DNA from: a virus
Virus record (IMG/VR): IMGVR_UViG_3300024239_000005
Span: 1-41,977 of that record
Reading direction: 5' to 3' (one strand)
DNA: 41,977 nucleotides
The notes beneath the pieces were generated by a model. The model saw only the letters and a program-made list of their open reading frames with translations. It was not told the origin of the DNA and did not search any database. The position numbers and the translations under genes were made by a program. Of this stretch, positions 22,773 through 31,587 are shown in pieces. How positions within the stretch are numbered: the stretch's first letter is position 1; each line of letters starts with the position of its first letter.

Positions 22773-25036
22773 TGGCCCAAGCATTCATCTGGGGACAGGG
22801 CGGCGCTCAGCTTACCCCGGAACAGGTAGCGCAGCAGCGGGCGATTGCGGCATCTCTAATGAAGGAAGGCAGCAGCTACGCGCCCGTAGGCTCGTGGCTG
22901 GAAGGTCTTGGCCGCGTTGCCAATGCCGCCGCTGGCGCATTCAAGGAGTACCGCGCTGGGCAGGCTGAAAAGGCCGGGCAGGACGCTTGGCAGCAGAAGT
23001 TTGCAGCGCTTTCGCCTTCGCTTGGCGGCTCTCCTTATGTCGGTTCAACAGGAACGGGCTCGCCGGCTGTCCCGCCTAGCATGACTGGTTCTCCTGACGG
23101 CTCGCCGATAGCTTCCGGGTTTGTGAATGGCATTCCTCAGAATTACTTCGCTGCAACACGCGGTTCTGAGAGTGGAGGCAATCCAAACGCCAAGAACCCG
23201 AATTCGTCCGCTTCCGGCCTATACCAGTTTACGGACGGAACGTGGTCGGATCTCATGAAGAAATACCCGGCGCTTGGCCTGACTGATGATGGCAGGATGG
23301 ACCCGGCACAGCAGGAATTGGCAATGCAGGCGTTCACGCTGGACAATGCCGAGATTCTGAAAAACTCGGGGGTGCCGATCAGTGGCGGTTCGCTTTATGC
23401 GGCTCACTTTCTTGGTGCCGGCTCCGCGCCTCGTGTTCTGACCGCCCCGCCTGAAACGCCTATGACTTCGCTTGTGTCTAGCGCGGTCATCAAGGCCAAT
23501 CCATTCCTTGCCGATATGACAGCCGGAGACTTTGCGCAGTGGGCGGCTAAGAAGGGCGGCGACGGATCGACTGTCGCTCAATCGGTCGACGCTATGGCTT
23601 ACGCGCCGGCAGATGGCCAAGTCATCCCCGGCGATAGTTGGGACCTTCCTGGCGGCGCGAACCCGCGCGCTTCTAACCCGCAGGCCGAAGTTGCCGCCGC
23701 GCTCATGGGCACAAATCCCGACCTGATGCCGCAGCCAGCCGCCGCAATGGTACCAACACAGGCAGGAAAGCAGCCCATGCCGCAGCCTCGACAGCCGGTA
23801 AACACGGCCGGCATGAACTACGATCCCGCTACGGGCGCAATCGGCCCTGCCGCTGGCCTCAATGCCGGCGCTACGCTTGCACCTGCCGCAACGGCTGCAT
23901 TCTACGGAGGCCAGTCGCCCGTTCAAAAGACGGACACGCCTATTCTTCGCCAGATCGCCGGATTGCTCGGTGGTGGCGCTTCAATGCCGACACAGGGCGC
24001 GCCGAATGGGCAGCAGGCCGTTGCGCAGGCACTGACTGGCCAGATGCCGCGCACTCAGCCTCAAGTCGCACCGTCCATCGGCCAACTGATGGAGCTTGCC
24101 GCCGATCCCTACGCGCCGGAAGGTGCCAAGGCTGTGGTGAATGCGCTCATTCAGCAGCAGCTTCAGCAGCAAGACCCGGCGTATCGCATGGGCCTTGAGA
24201 AGGCGCAGCTTGAGCTTGAACAGATGCGCAATCCGCAAATAAAGCCGATTGAGGTCGGCGGTGTGTTGCTTGACCCACGCACTTACAAGCCGATCTACGA
24301 CAGCCGGCAGAACGAAAATCGTCCGACTGACGACATGCGCGAATATGAGGCGGCGAAGGCGCAGGGCTTTACCGGCACACTTCAGGACTGGATCTTGAGC
24401 CAGAAGAAAGCCGGCGCGGCATCGACCACTGTAAACATGGGCGAGGGTGACAAGTTCTACGAAAACCTCGACAAGAAGAATGCCGAGACATTCGCCGCGC
24501 TCTCTGATGCCGGCATGCAGGCCCGCGCCAAACTGGCGAAGGTTGGCCGTCTCGGTGAGCTGCTTGCCACATCCCCGCAGGGTCCGATTGCCGCTCTCAA
24601 ACAGGCGGCTGGCGAGTGGGGCATCAATACCGAGGGGCTGAGCGATATCCAAGCCGCTTCGTCCATCATCGAAAGCCTTGTGCCGCAGCAGCGCACCCCC
24701 GGATCTGGCCCGATGTCTGATGCCGATATCGCCATGTATCGCGCCTCGCTGCCTCGCCTCATCAACCAGCCCGGGGGTAATCAGGTCATCTTGGACACCT
24801 TGGCCGGCATCGCACAGTATGAAGCCCAGATGGGCGAGATTGCCGACATGGTTGCAGACCGCGCCATCACGCCGGCAGAAGGGCGCAAGCGCATTCGTGA
24901 GTTGAAGAACCCGCTGGAAGGCTTCAAGGCTCCGGCTGGCGCTTCTCAACCAACGAGCACAAGCCGCTCAACTCTTGGGCTTGGTGCCGATAAGGCAAAA
25001 GTCGATGAGCTTCTCAAGAAATACGGTGGTCAGTAA
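22772..25036 (+). CDS. Internal virion protein with lytic transglycosylase domain, 754 aa
   Basis: After the N-terminal domain shared with the preceding gene, residues about 125-250 form an SLT-type lysozyme-like domain. It includes RGSESGG, with catalytic Glu133, then SASGLYQFTDGTWSDLM, then QQELAMQAFT. The rest is Pro/Gln-rich and then helical, consistent with an ejected protein that opens the cell wall for DNA entry. It starts at ATG 22772, sharing a base with the previous stop. The next gene starts within its TAATG. Confidence 0.85.
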   Translation: MAQAFIWGQGGAQLTPEQVAQQRAIAASLMKEGSSYAPVGSWLEGLGRVANAAAGAFKEYRAGQAEKAGQDAWQQKFAALSPSLGGSPYVGSTGTGSPAVPPSMTGSPDGSPIASGFVNGIPQNYFAATRGSESGGNPNAKNPNSSASGLYQFTDGTWSDLMKKYPALGLTDDGRMDPAQQELAMQAFTLDNAEILKNSGVPISGGSLYAAHFLGAGSAPRVLTAPPETPMTSLVSSAVIKANPFLADMTAGDFAQWAAKKGGDGSTVAQSVDAMAYAPADGQVIPGDSWDLPGGANPRASNPQAEVAAALMGTNPDLMPQPAAAMVPTQAGKQPMPQPRQPVNTAGMNYDPATGAIGPAAGLNAGATLAPAATAAFYGGQSPVQKTDTPILRQIAGLLGGGASMPTQGAPNGQQAVAQALTGQMPRTQPQVAPSIGQLMELAADPYAPEGAKAVVNALIQQQLQQQDPAYRMGLEKAQLELEQMRNPQIKPIEVGGVLLDPRTYKPIYDSRQNENRPTDDMREYEAAKAQGFTGTLQDWILSQKKAGAASTTVNMGEGDKFYENLDKKNAETFAALSDAGMQARAKLAKVGRLGELLATSPQGPIAALKQAAGEWGINTEGLSDIQAASSIIESLVPQQRTPGSGPMSDADIAMYRASLPRLINQPGGNQVILDTLAGIAQYEAQMGEIADMVADRAITPAEGRKRIRELKNPLEGFKAPAGASQPTSTSRSTLGLGADKAKVDELLKKYGGQ

Positions 25037-26568
25037 TGGCAACGCTTGAACAGCTTCAGCGCGCTCTTGTAAACGCCGACGCGGCCGGTGATGCCGAGGG
25101 CGCGGCTATCCTTGCGCGAGAAATCGAATCCATGCAAGGGCCGCAAGATCAGAAGATCCTCACCGCTGCCGAACCGAGCGCCTACGAGAGGAGCTATGTC
25201 GGCCAAATTGGGTCGGGCCTAAACGAGGGATTGGCGAACATCCTTGGCTTCCCTATCGATGCGGCTAACAACTTCCTTGTCGCCCCAGCTCTTTGGGGGA
25301 TCAACCAGGCGTTCGGCACAGATTACCAGCCATCTTCTGAGCCATTGGGCGGGTCAGCCGGCCTAGCGAAGGGGCTTGAAATTTACGCCCCGACTGAAGA
25401 TGCGGGGCAGCAAGTCGCCCGTCGTGTTTCTAGGGCTGTAGGTGCGGCTTCCGTTCCTGTTGCGTATGGGGCTCGCACAGCCGGCGAGTTGGCCGCTGGC
25501 CTAGGAACGGCGCTTGCCGGCGGCGCGGGCGGTGCTGCGACCGAACAGATTTCTCCGAATAACCCAAGCGCAGCAGACGCGGTTGAGATGGTTGTGGGCG
25601 CTCTTGCTGGCGGCGGCATTGGCGCGGCATCGAGCCGTTCAGCCCAGAAAGCTCAGATGGCGTCGATTCCATCCGTCCAGCAACTCAAGGAGCAAGCCGG
25701 CGCATTGTACCGCAAGGCTGAGAGTAGCGGTGTGATGGCCGATCCTCAGATGACATCCGACCTTGCCGGCCAAATCAAGAAAATCGCTCGCGACAACGAG
25801 CTCATCACGCCAAAGGGCCGGGTCTCGACTGCCTACCCTCGCGCTGCCGAGTCCATGAACCTTCTCGACGACTACGCAGGGTTTGAGATGAACCCGACGC
25901 AGATGCAGATTGTTCGTGAAACTCTGGCTGATGCCGTCATGAGCACGGAAGGAAAGGAACGGCGCATTGCTGCCCAGATGCTACGCACCTTCGATGATTT
26001 TACGGCACCTCTAGCGCCGGAGCTGGATCAAGCCCGCGCCCTCTATCAGCGCGCCATGAAAGGGCAGAAACTAGAGCAGCTTGAAGAACTTGGAGACGCA
26101 AAGTCGAGCCAGTTCAGCGCATCGGGCCGCGAAAACGCCGTTCGCCGTCAGTATAGCGGTCTCGACCAAAAGATCGTCAAGGGGCAAGAAGTCGGCTGGT
26201 CTCCATCCGAGATAAAGGCCATTCAGGATGTTGGGCGCGGCACAACCGCTCAAAACGCCATGCGCAATATTGGCCGCATCGCCCCGACTGGTCCTGTCTC
26301 TGGGGCGACTACGTTCGGTATCCCGTTTATGGTTGGCAACGCTATGGCGGGGCCTAGCCTTGGCGCGGCGATGGGCGCGGGAATGTCCGGCGCTGGCTAT
26401 GGTGCTCGCGGCTTGGCCTCTGCGATGCAGCAAAGAAACATCGAAATAGCGAAGGCACTAGCTCGCAACGGCGGAACAATCCCATACGCCCAGAACGAAG
26501 GTGTCATCAACGCCATCGCGGCGGCCCTTGGCAGTCAGGGTGCCAACGCTAACGAAGTACAACGATGA
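25036..26568 (+). CDS. Internal virion / DNA ejection protein, 510 aa
   Basis: It is coupled to the transglycosylase gene (TAATG). It has Ala/Gly-rich stretches able to form membrane-active helices (VPVAYGARTAGELAAGLGTA, later GIPFMVGNAMAGPSLGAAMG), separated by charged helical sequence. This pattern is typical of podovirus ejection proteins that enter the cell envelope with the DNA. No enzymatic motif was seen. It is the last gene of the ejection set. Confidence 0.7.
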   Translation: MATLEQLQRALVNADAAGDAEGAAILAREIESMQGPQDQKILTAAEPSAYERSYVGQIGSGLNEGLANILGFPIDAANNFLVAPALWGINQAFGTDYQPSSEPLGGSAGLAKGLEIYAPTEDAGQQVARRVSRAVGAASVPVAYGARTAGELAAGLGTALAGGAGGAATEQISPNNPSAADAVEMVVGALAGGGIGAASSRSAQKAQMASIPSVQQLKEQAGALYRKAESSGVMADPQMTSDLAGQIKKIARDNELITPKGRVSTAYPRAAESMNLLDDYAGFEMNPTQMQIVRETLADAVMSTEGKERRIAAQMLRTFDDFTAPLAPELDQARALYQRAMKGQKLEQLEELGDAKSSQFSASGRENAVRRQYSGLDQKIVKGQEVGWSPSEIKAIQDVGRGTTAQNAMRNIGRIAPTGPVSGATTFGIPFMVGNAMAGPSLGAAMGAGMSGAGYGARGLASAMQQRNIEIAKALARNGGTIPYAQNEGVINAIAAALGSQGANANEVQR

Positions 26569-26671
26569 GACCTAGCGCAACAATGATTGTAAACATAAAC
26601 CACAGGTCAACGCGTAGCTTCTCAAGCATGCGCGTATTCTCTACAATGTGTCTCAACTCGTCGTTCGTCAT
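26549..26671 (-). CDS. Possible antisense membrane peptide, 40 aa
   Basis: The frame runs ATG 26671 to TAG 26549 on the minus strand, with a purine-rich AGGGGGA ahead of the start. It has a charged N-terminus (MTNDELRHIVENTRMLEKLR) and one hydrophobic helix (FMFTIIVALGLIVV). It covers the 26569-26683 gap between two rightward genes and overlaps the end of the ejection gene by 20 bases. It could be real, or chance. Confidence 0.35.
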   Translation of the reverse strand: MTNDELRHIVENTRMLEKLRVDLWFMFTIIVALGLIVVLR

Positions 26672-26683
26672 GGAGTCCCCCTG

Positions 26684-27784
26684 ATGCCTCGTGATTCAAA
26701 CGGCAACGCCTCCACCGATCCGGTATACGTCGCTACGCCGGGCACGACCATTCGTGCCGTCCAGCATAATACACCGATTGCCGACATTATACAAATGTTG
26801 ACTGGCTCGCTTGCGCGCAATGGCACGGGCGGGATGCTGGCTGATCTGGCGATGGGCGGGTTCAAGATTACCGGCCTTGCAGATGGGGCGAGCGCACAGG
26901 ACGCTGTGACCAAAGCGCAGCTTGATGCAACGCTTGACGATCTGCCGCAGCTCGGCGCTTGGACAAACGTAGCGTCTGCCTCGACGGTCAATCTCGGTGC
27001 GCAAGCAAGCCGCAACCTCGTCATCACTGGTACCACGGCAATCACTAGCTTCGGCACGGCAGGGGCTTCGGACAATGTTCCGTATCTGTTGCGGTTTGCC
27101 GCCGATCCGCTAATCACTAACGGTGCAAACCTCATCTGCAAAGGCGGGGCGGATATCCGGGCAGCGGCCGGAGACATGGCGATCGTCGTCCATGACAGTG
27201 CGACGGTCTGGCGGATGGTGGATTACATCCCGGCAAACGAGGCGGCGTATCTATCGCAAAGCGATTGGAACGGTGGAGTGCTGACCAAGCGAGCGGCACT
27301 CAGCCCGAGCCAGCTGGCGGCCGTGCTGACCGCTCGATCAATAGCACTGGGCTTTGCATACGCCGAGTACACGACCCAATCGTCGGTGACTGCAGTCATC
27401 CCGTTTGACAACACCATCCCCTTGATTTCTGAGGGGACCGAAATTTTGTCGATCTCGTATACGCCGAAAAAGGTCGGATCGACCATAATTGTAAGGGCAA
27501 CAGCAGTTGGAAGCTCGTCTTCGGCAGTTGCCGGACAAGCGACCGTTGCGATGTTTGCCGAAAGTACATGCATAGCAACCGGGAAATTAAGCCAAGCCAA
27601 CAGCTACACTATGGACACGACGGCGCTCTCCTCGAAACATACTCCAACCAGCTTGTCACCCGTAAACTTTTCGGTTCGCGCTGGCCCCGGTTCCGGGACT
27701 CTATATCTCAACGCCGATTACGCAGGCGTTGGAAAGTGGGGCGGAGCGGCGCGATGGACGCTAACAGTTGAGGAATATGCGTGA
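26684..27784 (+). CDS. Tail fibre / spike protein, 366 aa
   Basis: ATG 26684 with GGAG nearby is preferred over the upstream GTG. Residues 20-95 resemble phage fibre N-terminal adaptors (VQHNTPIADIIQML, MLADLAMGGFKITGLADGAS, AVTKAQLDA). The middle and C-terminal parts are beta-rich, with Thr, Ser and Val in repeating short strands and a final TLTVEEYA, as in fibre tips. It follows the ejection genes and precedes two small coupled genes. Whether it binds a receptor directly or carries the Mtd-like tip is unknown. Confidence 0.75.
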   Translation: MPRDSNGNASTDPVYVATPGTTIRAVQHNTPIADIIQMLTGSLARNGTGGMLADLAMGGFKITGLADGASAQDAVTKAQLDATLDDLPQLGAWTNVASASTVNLGAQASRNLVITGTTAITSFGTAGASDNVPYLLRFAADPLITNGANLICKGGADIRAAAGDMAIVVHDSATVWRMVDYIPANEAAYLSQSDWNGGVLTKRAALSPSQLAAVLTARSIALGFAYAEYTTQSSVTAVIPFDNTIPLISEGTEILSISYTPKKVGSTIIVRATAVGSSSSAVAGQATVAMFAESTCIATGKLSQANSYTMDTTALSSKHTPTSLSPVNFSVRAGPGSGTLYLNADYAGVGKWGGAARWTLTVEEYA

Positions 27785-28134
27785 TGGATATCATATCTGC
27801 TCAGTGGGCAAACGAAGACCATACGGCCTGCGTCGTGACAACGCCAGATGGCGCTATCCTGATTTCGGCAGCCGATAAGCCGGCCGCTTGGGCCGAGCTA
27901 TTGGCCAGTGGTGTCGTCGTGGCAGATGATGCTCCAGCTGCGTCTCCAGAGACCGCGACGGCAGCTGCGTGGGCTGAGTTCAACGCGACTGTGGCGGCGC
28001 TTGCTACCCGCCTGTCGCTTGCCAACCTGCATGACGGAGAAAGCCTTGCCGTAGCGGTAGCCGCCGCCATCCAGACCGAGTTTGCTGCTGCTGTCTCAAA
28101 GCGAGAGGCGGCGATTGACTTAGCATGGGAGTAA
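27784..28134 (+). CDS. Fibre-associated hypothetical protein, 116 aa
   Basis: ATG 27784 shares a base with the fibre stop. It opens with beta residues then a long Ala-rich helical region (PETATAAAWAEFNATVAALA, SLAVAVAAAIQTEFAAAVSK). Its position right after the fibre suggests a fibre assembly chaperone or accessory protein. No family was recognised. Confidence 0.6.
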   Translation: MDIISAQWANEDHTACVVTTPDGAILISAADKPAAWAELLASGVVVADDAPAASPETATAAAWAEFNATVAALATRLSLANLHDGESLAVAVAAAIQTEFAAAVSKREAAIDLAWE

Positions 28135-28140
28135 CAGCAC

Positions 28141-28332
28141 ATGACCCTCTATTGCCCTTCGTGCGGTTCAACCAATATTGAGCAGCGCACCCGAACCAAG
28201 CCCCCGTACCTCTACTGGTACTGCAATAACTGCGGGGCGCGCGGGTTTGAACCTGGATATCAGCCTGATGGTGTGCCGGTCGATCCGCCAGCCGAGACGA
28301 TGACCGACGATGCACCGCCTGCCGACGACTAA
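28141..28332 (+). CDS. Zinc-ribbon protein, 63 aa
   Basis: It has two CxxC pairs, CPSCG (residues 5-9) and CNNCG (28-32), separated by about 20 residues with aromatic strands (YLYWYC), the pattern of a TFIIS-type zinc ribbon. The rest is Pro/Asp-rich and disordered. A small nucleic-acid-binding or folding role is possible. GGAG lies upstream of ATG 28141. It precedes the lysis genes. Confidence 0.7.
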   Translation: MTLYCPSCGSTNIEQRTRTKPPYLYWYCNNCGARGFEPGYQPDGVPVDPPAETMTDDAPPADD

Positions 28333-28376
28333 GCGTTTAACGCCACCGGCTGGCCGGCATAACAAGAGTTCCAAAC

Positions 28377-29357
28377 ATGAATCATATCATTGATATCGTA
28401 CAAGCCGTCACAGGGCCTCTCAAGTCTCCGGCACTTCAGAACGCCCAAAGCGTCATTGGTTCTCTTGAGAAGTATGGCGACACGTTCGGCCTGCTTGTTC
28501 CTCACCGTCTTGCGCAGTTCCTGCCGCAGATCCTGCATGAGAGCGGAAATTTTCGCTACGACAAGGAAATCTGGGGGCCGACGCCGGCTCAAAAGCGCTA
28601 CGACACGCGCAAAGACTTGGGCAACACGCCGGCTGTTGATGGGGATGGTTTCCTCTATCGTGGACGCGCCGGCATCCAAGTGACCGGCAAGGCCAACTAT
28701 ACCGCTTACCGTGACTGGTGCCGAGCCAACATCAGCCCTGACGCGCCCGACTTCGTGGCCGATCCTGACGCCATCCTGACCGACCCATGGGAAGGTATTG
28801 CTCCGATCTGGTATTGGTCCACGCGCAACCTAAACCGCTACGCCGACAGCGGAAACAACGAGATGATCCGCCGCAAGATCAATGGCGGTACCAACGGCCT
28901 GACGGAATGCCTCGACCTTTACACCAAGGTCGCGCTTGTCATGCTCGGGTTCAAGCCGGATGACATCAGGGCGTTTCAGGCGGGTGCGAAGGGGGACGGT
29001 CTCTACAAAGGCGATGTTGACGGCCTAGACGGACCGCAGACGCGCTCGGCGCTTCACATGGCGCTTGCTGCCTTGTCTGATACGAAGGTCACCGCCGGCC
29101 CGGTGGTCGAAACCAAGATCGAGCCTGTCACCCCGCCAGCGCTCGACAAGCCGCTAACGCAGACGGCCGGCTTCTGGGAGCGCATCACACAGCTAGGCGG
29201 CCTGACATCCATCGCCGCCCTGTCGGCCTTCTTCAAGGAATGGCAGGTGGTCCTAGTGATCTGTGGCTTCCTGATGGTTGGCTCCATCGTCGGCCTTATT
29301 CTTCACAAGCAGATCGTCGATACGGTCAAGAGCGTGAAGGAGGCTTTCAAATCATGA
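28377..29357 (+). CDS. Endolysin, GH19 chitinase-like, with C-terminal membrane helix, 326 aa
   Basis: Residues about 20-200 are a glycoside hydrolase 19 lysozyme domain. It has QILHESGNF with catalytic Glu55, then the second part GFLYRGRAGIQVTGKANY, and NGGTNGL. A short peptidoglycan-binding-like segment follows (KGDVDGLDGPQTRSALHMA, about 220-240). The last 60 residues include a hydrophobic helix (VVLVICGFLMVGSIVGLIL, about 290-308), so the enzyme may be membrane-tethered. There is no N-terminal signal. The next gene starts within its stop. It degrades the cell wall at lysis. Confidence 0.85.
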   Translation: MNHIIDIVQAVTGPLKSPALQNAQSVIGSLEKYGDTFGLLVPHRLAQFLPQILHESGNFRYDKEIWGPTPAQKRYDTRKDLGNTPAVDGDGFLYRGRAGIQVTGKANYTAYRDWCRANISPDAPDFVADPDAILTDPWEGIAPIWYWSTRNLNRYADSGNNEMIRRKINGGTNGLTECLDLYTKVALVMLGFKPDDIRAFQAGAKGDGLYKGDVDGLDGPQTRSALHMALAALSDTKVTAGPVVETKIEPVTPPALDKPLTQTAGFWERITQLGGLTSIAALSAFFKEWQVVLVICGFLMVGSIVGLILHKQIVDTVKSVKEAFKS

Positions 29358-29590
29358 TTGCCGCCCTGTTCGCCAAGTTCAAGTTCTACCTCGCCGCAGC
29401 TGGTGGCCTCATCGTCGCCATAGCCCTGGCGTTCCTCAAGGGACGCGCTGAGGGCAATCAGGCTGCTAAGGCTGAGCAGGCCAAGGCCCGCGACAAAGCC
29501 CTGTCACAGAGCAAGGAAATCGAGAATGAGACCGATCGCATGTCTGATGCTGATCTCGATAGGGCTAACCGACCTTGGGTGCGCAAGTAA
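29354..29590 (+). CDS. Rz-like inner-membrane spanin (i-spanin), 78 aa
   Basis: ATG 29354 overlaps the endolysin stop. It has an N-terminal membrane helix (YLAAAGGLIVAIALAFL, about residues 12-28) followed by a charged coiled-coil periplasmic region (KAEQAKARDKALSQSKEI). This is the Rz layout. A second lysis gene is embedded at 29526-29735 in another frame, as is usual for Rz/Rz1. Together they would fuse inner and outer membranes at the end of lysis. Confidence 0.75.
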   Translation: MIAALFAKFKFYLAAAGGLIVAIALAFLKGRAEGNQAAKAEQAKARDKALSQSKEIENETDRMSDADLDRANRPWVRK

Positions 29591-29735
29591 GGCACAACCT
29601 GATTGGTGCATGCTCAACGCGCCACGGATGCCGACAGAAGCCGAATACGCTGTGATGGATCGCCAGTCGAAAGAGTGGATGCGAGATCACAACGCCAGGG
29701 GCATGAAGTTTTGTGGCTGGGATGCAAATGAATGA
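29526..29735 (+). CDS. Rz1-like outer-membrane spanin (o-spanin), 69 aa
   Basis: It starts inside the Rz-like gene in a different frame. The N-terminus is hydrophobic (MRPIACLMLISIGLTDLGC) and ends in Leu-Gly-Cys, a lipobox-like site for lipid attachment. The Asp at -3 is unusual. The mature part reads SKAQPDWCMLNAPRMPTEAE, with prolines as in short o-spanins. The overlapping architecture with the coiled-coil i-spanin supports the call more than the sequence alone. Confidence 0.65.
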   Translation: MRPIACLMLISIGLTDLGCASKAQPDWCMLNAPRMPTEAEYAVMDRQSKEWMRDHNARGMKFCGWDANE

Positions 29736-30117
29736 GTCAGTGCCTCTTGGAACATTCGACGCCGGTACGTGTTCTTACGGTATGGCAAGCTACAAGCCGC
29801 CCAGAGGCTATGAGGGTGAACAGCCTCCCGACCGTTCACACAATGAGCGCGGGGGGTACATTGTCATGACCGAGCATGAGGCTTATGACATGCGCGAAAG
29901 GCTTCGCGCTGTCGAGATACAAGTTCGCTATATGAGCGACGAGATGAAAGAGCTTCGAGATGAAATGAAGGATCTCGGCTCGTCCATTCGAGGCCTGACT
30001 GATCTCGTTGCATCAGCCCGTGGAGCAAAGTATGCCATCGGTCTAGGTTTCATGGCCCTTGGCGCGCTGGCGACATTTGCGCCAACGCTGCTCAAGATGC
30101 TGTTTGCGATCAAGTGA
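29722..30117 (+). CDS. Holin candidate with coiled coil and C-terminal membrane helix, 131 aa
   Basis: The start is uncertain: ATG 29722, ATG 29728 or the internal ATG 29866 (83 aa product). The core is a helical coiled coil (RLRAVEIQVRYMSDEMKELR) followed by a hydrophobic C-terminal segment (AKYAIGLGFMALGALATF) and a positively charged end. The position after the endolysin and spanins suggests a holin or holin partner. It overlaps the converging leftward gene end at 30110 by 8 bases, with no terminator seen between them. Confidence 0.55.
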   Translation: MQMNESVPLGTFDAGTCSYGMASYKPPRGYEGEQPPDRSHNERGGYIVMTEHEAYDMRERLRAVEIQVRYMSDEMKELRDEMKDLGSSIRGLTDLVASARGAKYAIGLGFMALGALATFAPTLLKMLFAIK

Positions 30118-30502
30118 TTTCGATAGCTGACAGGATGCGCGCCTCGTAGTCAGTTTGAGCAGAGACAAACGCTTCATCGAATGCCACATGAAATGAGAGG
30201 GAACGTGCAGATTTCGGGATATCTAAACAGATACGTTCCGGCCCAATGTCCATGATTTCGTAGCGCCCGAATATGGTTTCAGCTCTCCAGCATCCTTTGC
30301 CGAAAGTTTTCCACTCAAGCGGCTTTACCTTCACGGACTGCTTTCTGTAAAGCGGCTCAATCGTCACTTCGAAAGTCTCTGAGTAGTGGCGCCCAGGAAT
30401 GCCGTAAGCGTTTTTGTCGCTAAACGTGACGCGCTCATCAGTTTCGCCAACGTCTGTGAAGTGCATCGTATGAAGCCAAGCGACTGGTTGGTTATCCATC
30501 AT
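30110..30502 (-). CDS. Hypothetical protein, 130 aa
   Basis: The start is taken at ATG 30502, with AGGAGAGAG directly upstream. 'NQPVAWLHTMHF' near the N-terminus and a later 'KPLEWKTF' resemble short phage accessory proteins (P-x-A-W-L/Y-E pattern) of unknown function. This is the last gene of the leftward early block. It ends tail-to-tail with the holin candidate. Confidence 0.65.
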   Translation of the reverse strand: MMDNQPVAWLHTMHFTDVGETDERVTFSDKNAYGIPGRHYSETFEVTIEPLYRKQSVKVKPLEWKTFGKGCWRAETIFGRYEIMDIGPERICLDIPKSARSLSFHVAFDEAFVSAQTDYEARILSAIEIT

Positions 30503-30509
30503 CTCTCTC

Positions 30510-30998
30510 CTACGTAAACAGTCCAAGTTGTTGCAAATCACGCAACAACTGCCGGCCCTTTTTCTCGCCAGCCGCAGCTAACCGTTCTTCCTCCAAAGCA
30601 TCATCCAGCATAGGCGCAAAGGCATCGTAAGCCTTATGCATGTGCGAGCCATCAACAATCATCAGCGTACCGGATTCGTGAAGGTCGCGGATGAGCGACA
30701 TGACGGCAATGCCATACTTGGCCGCAGGTTGGCCGCGCCATTCATCGAATATGGACGTAGCGAGCTTGTCGATGCGTCGGGCTACCTTCACAGCGTCTTT
30801 CTCTGATAGGCCGCTTAGGGCCTCGAAACAGGCTTCTGTGAGGTTGGTTCGGAGGATGGCGACGTACTCCGCTTCACCCTGTTCCACGACAGTGCCGTCT
30901 TCATCAGTTGCGCGGTAGCCTCCATCGTTCACGATGCCGAGCAGCAGGCGCGGAAGGATGGCGGACTCAACACGGCGGCGCTCTGACAGGTACATCAT
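30510..30998 (-). CDS. Hypothetical protein, 162 aa
   Basis: Two adjacent ATGs (30998, 30995) overlap the upstream stop. It is a mainly helical protein (RRVESAILPRLLLGIVNDGG, DAVKVARRIDKLATSIFDEW, and Lys-rich end GEKKGRQLLRDLQQLG). No catalytic motif was recognised. It is coupled with the small acidic gene before it. Confidence 0.65.
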   Translation of the reverse strand: MMYLSERRRVESAILPRLLLGIVNDGGYRATDEDGTVVEQGEAEYVAILRTNLTEACFEALSGLSEKDAVKVARRIDKLATSIFDEWRGQPAAKYGIAVMSLIRDLHESGTLMIVDGSHMHKAYDAFAPMLDDALEEERLAAAGEKKGRQLLRDLQQLGLFT

Positions 30999-31180
30999 TC
31001 TTCCTGCTCGTCACCGTCAGGCTTGGCCCATGTCCACCATAGGCGCTCACGAACGGCATCTGAAACCATTTCTTCGATTTCATCCGCTGTCGCATCTTCA
31101 TTTACGTCAATGGCGGTTGAATGTGTTCCATACCCAACGCCGTACTCGACTTCGATAGTTATGTATTTTTTCTCAGACAT
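30995..31180 (-). CDS. Small acidic protein, 61 aa
   Basis: ATG 31180 is preceded by a clear GAGGAGAGGAAG ribosome site. It has a beta-type start (KKYITIEVEYGVGYG), then an acidic helix (DATADEIEEMVSDAV) and a Trp-containing end. No family was recognised. It is coupled to neighbours on both sides. Confidence 0.6.
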   Translation of the reverse strand: MSEKKYITIEVEYGVGYGTHSTAIDVNEDATADEIEEMVSDAVRERLWWTWAKPDGDEQEE

Positions 31181-31385
31181 TCTTCCTCTCCTCTTTTCTC
31201 CGAAGGTCAACAAGTGACCGATATAGGTCTAGCGACTTAGCCCTGACCTTGGCGCATTCGTCGATGGGGTACTTGTCGCGCCATGAGTCATTGTAGGTGT
31301 GAAGCTTGTCTCCAGCCTCACGGGCCAGCGACAGGAACTCGCGAGCCTCGGCAATGGCTATATCAAGTTTCAGCAGATCCATCAT
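31173..31385 (-). CDS. Hypothetical helical protein, 70 aa
   Basis: It starts at ATG 31385 or 31382, with GAGGGG upstream. It is helical and charged (MMDLLKLDIAIAEAREFLSL, later RRKEERKNV). No motif was recognised. It overlaps the next gene upstream by 23 bases. Confidence 0.55.
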   Translation of the reverse strand: MMDLLKLDIAIAEAREFLSLAREAGDKLHTYNDSWRDKYPIDECAKVRAKSLDLYRSLVDLRRKEERKNV

Positions 31386-31587
31386 TGCCCCTCCTGTATC
31401 CCCTCACAAGCTCATCAATGCCAAACCCGTCACTGATGTACTCGTGACGCCAAACGCCTGTCCGTTCCTTGCCATCTACCAAGATAGGAAGCCAGAGGTA
31501 TAGGCTCCCATCTTTGGCGTGGAACTGGTCTTTGTCCATGGTGATGATCTCGCCATCATATGGACCGGCGATGCAGGGGCCGATCAT
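31363..31587 (-). CDS. Hypothetical protein, 74 aa
   Basis: ATG 31587 overlaps the upstream stop as TAATG; an ATG at 31605 is less likely. 'PYDGEIITMDKDQF' and 'WRHEYISDGFG' are typical of small phage proteins with a beta core. No function was recognised. Confidence 0.6.
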   Translation of the reverse strand: MIGPCIAGPYDGEIITMDKDQFHAKDGSLYLWLPILVDGKERTGVWRHEYISDGFGIDELVRGYRRGNDGSAET

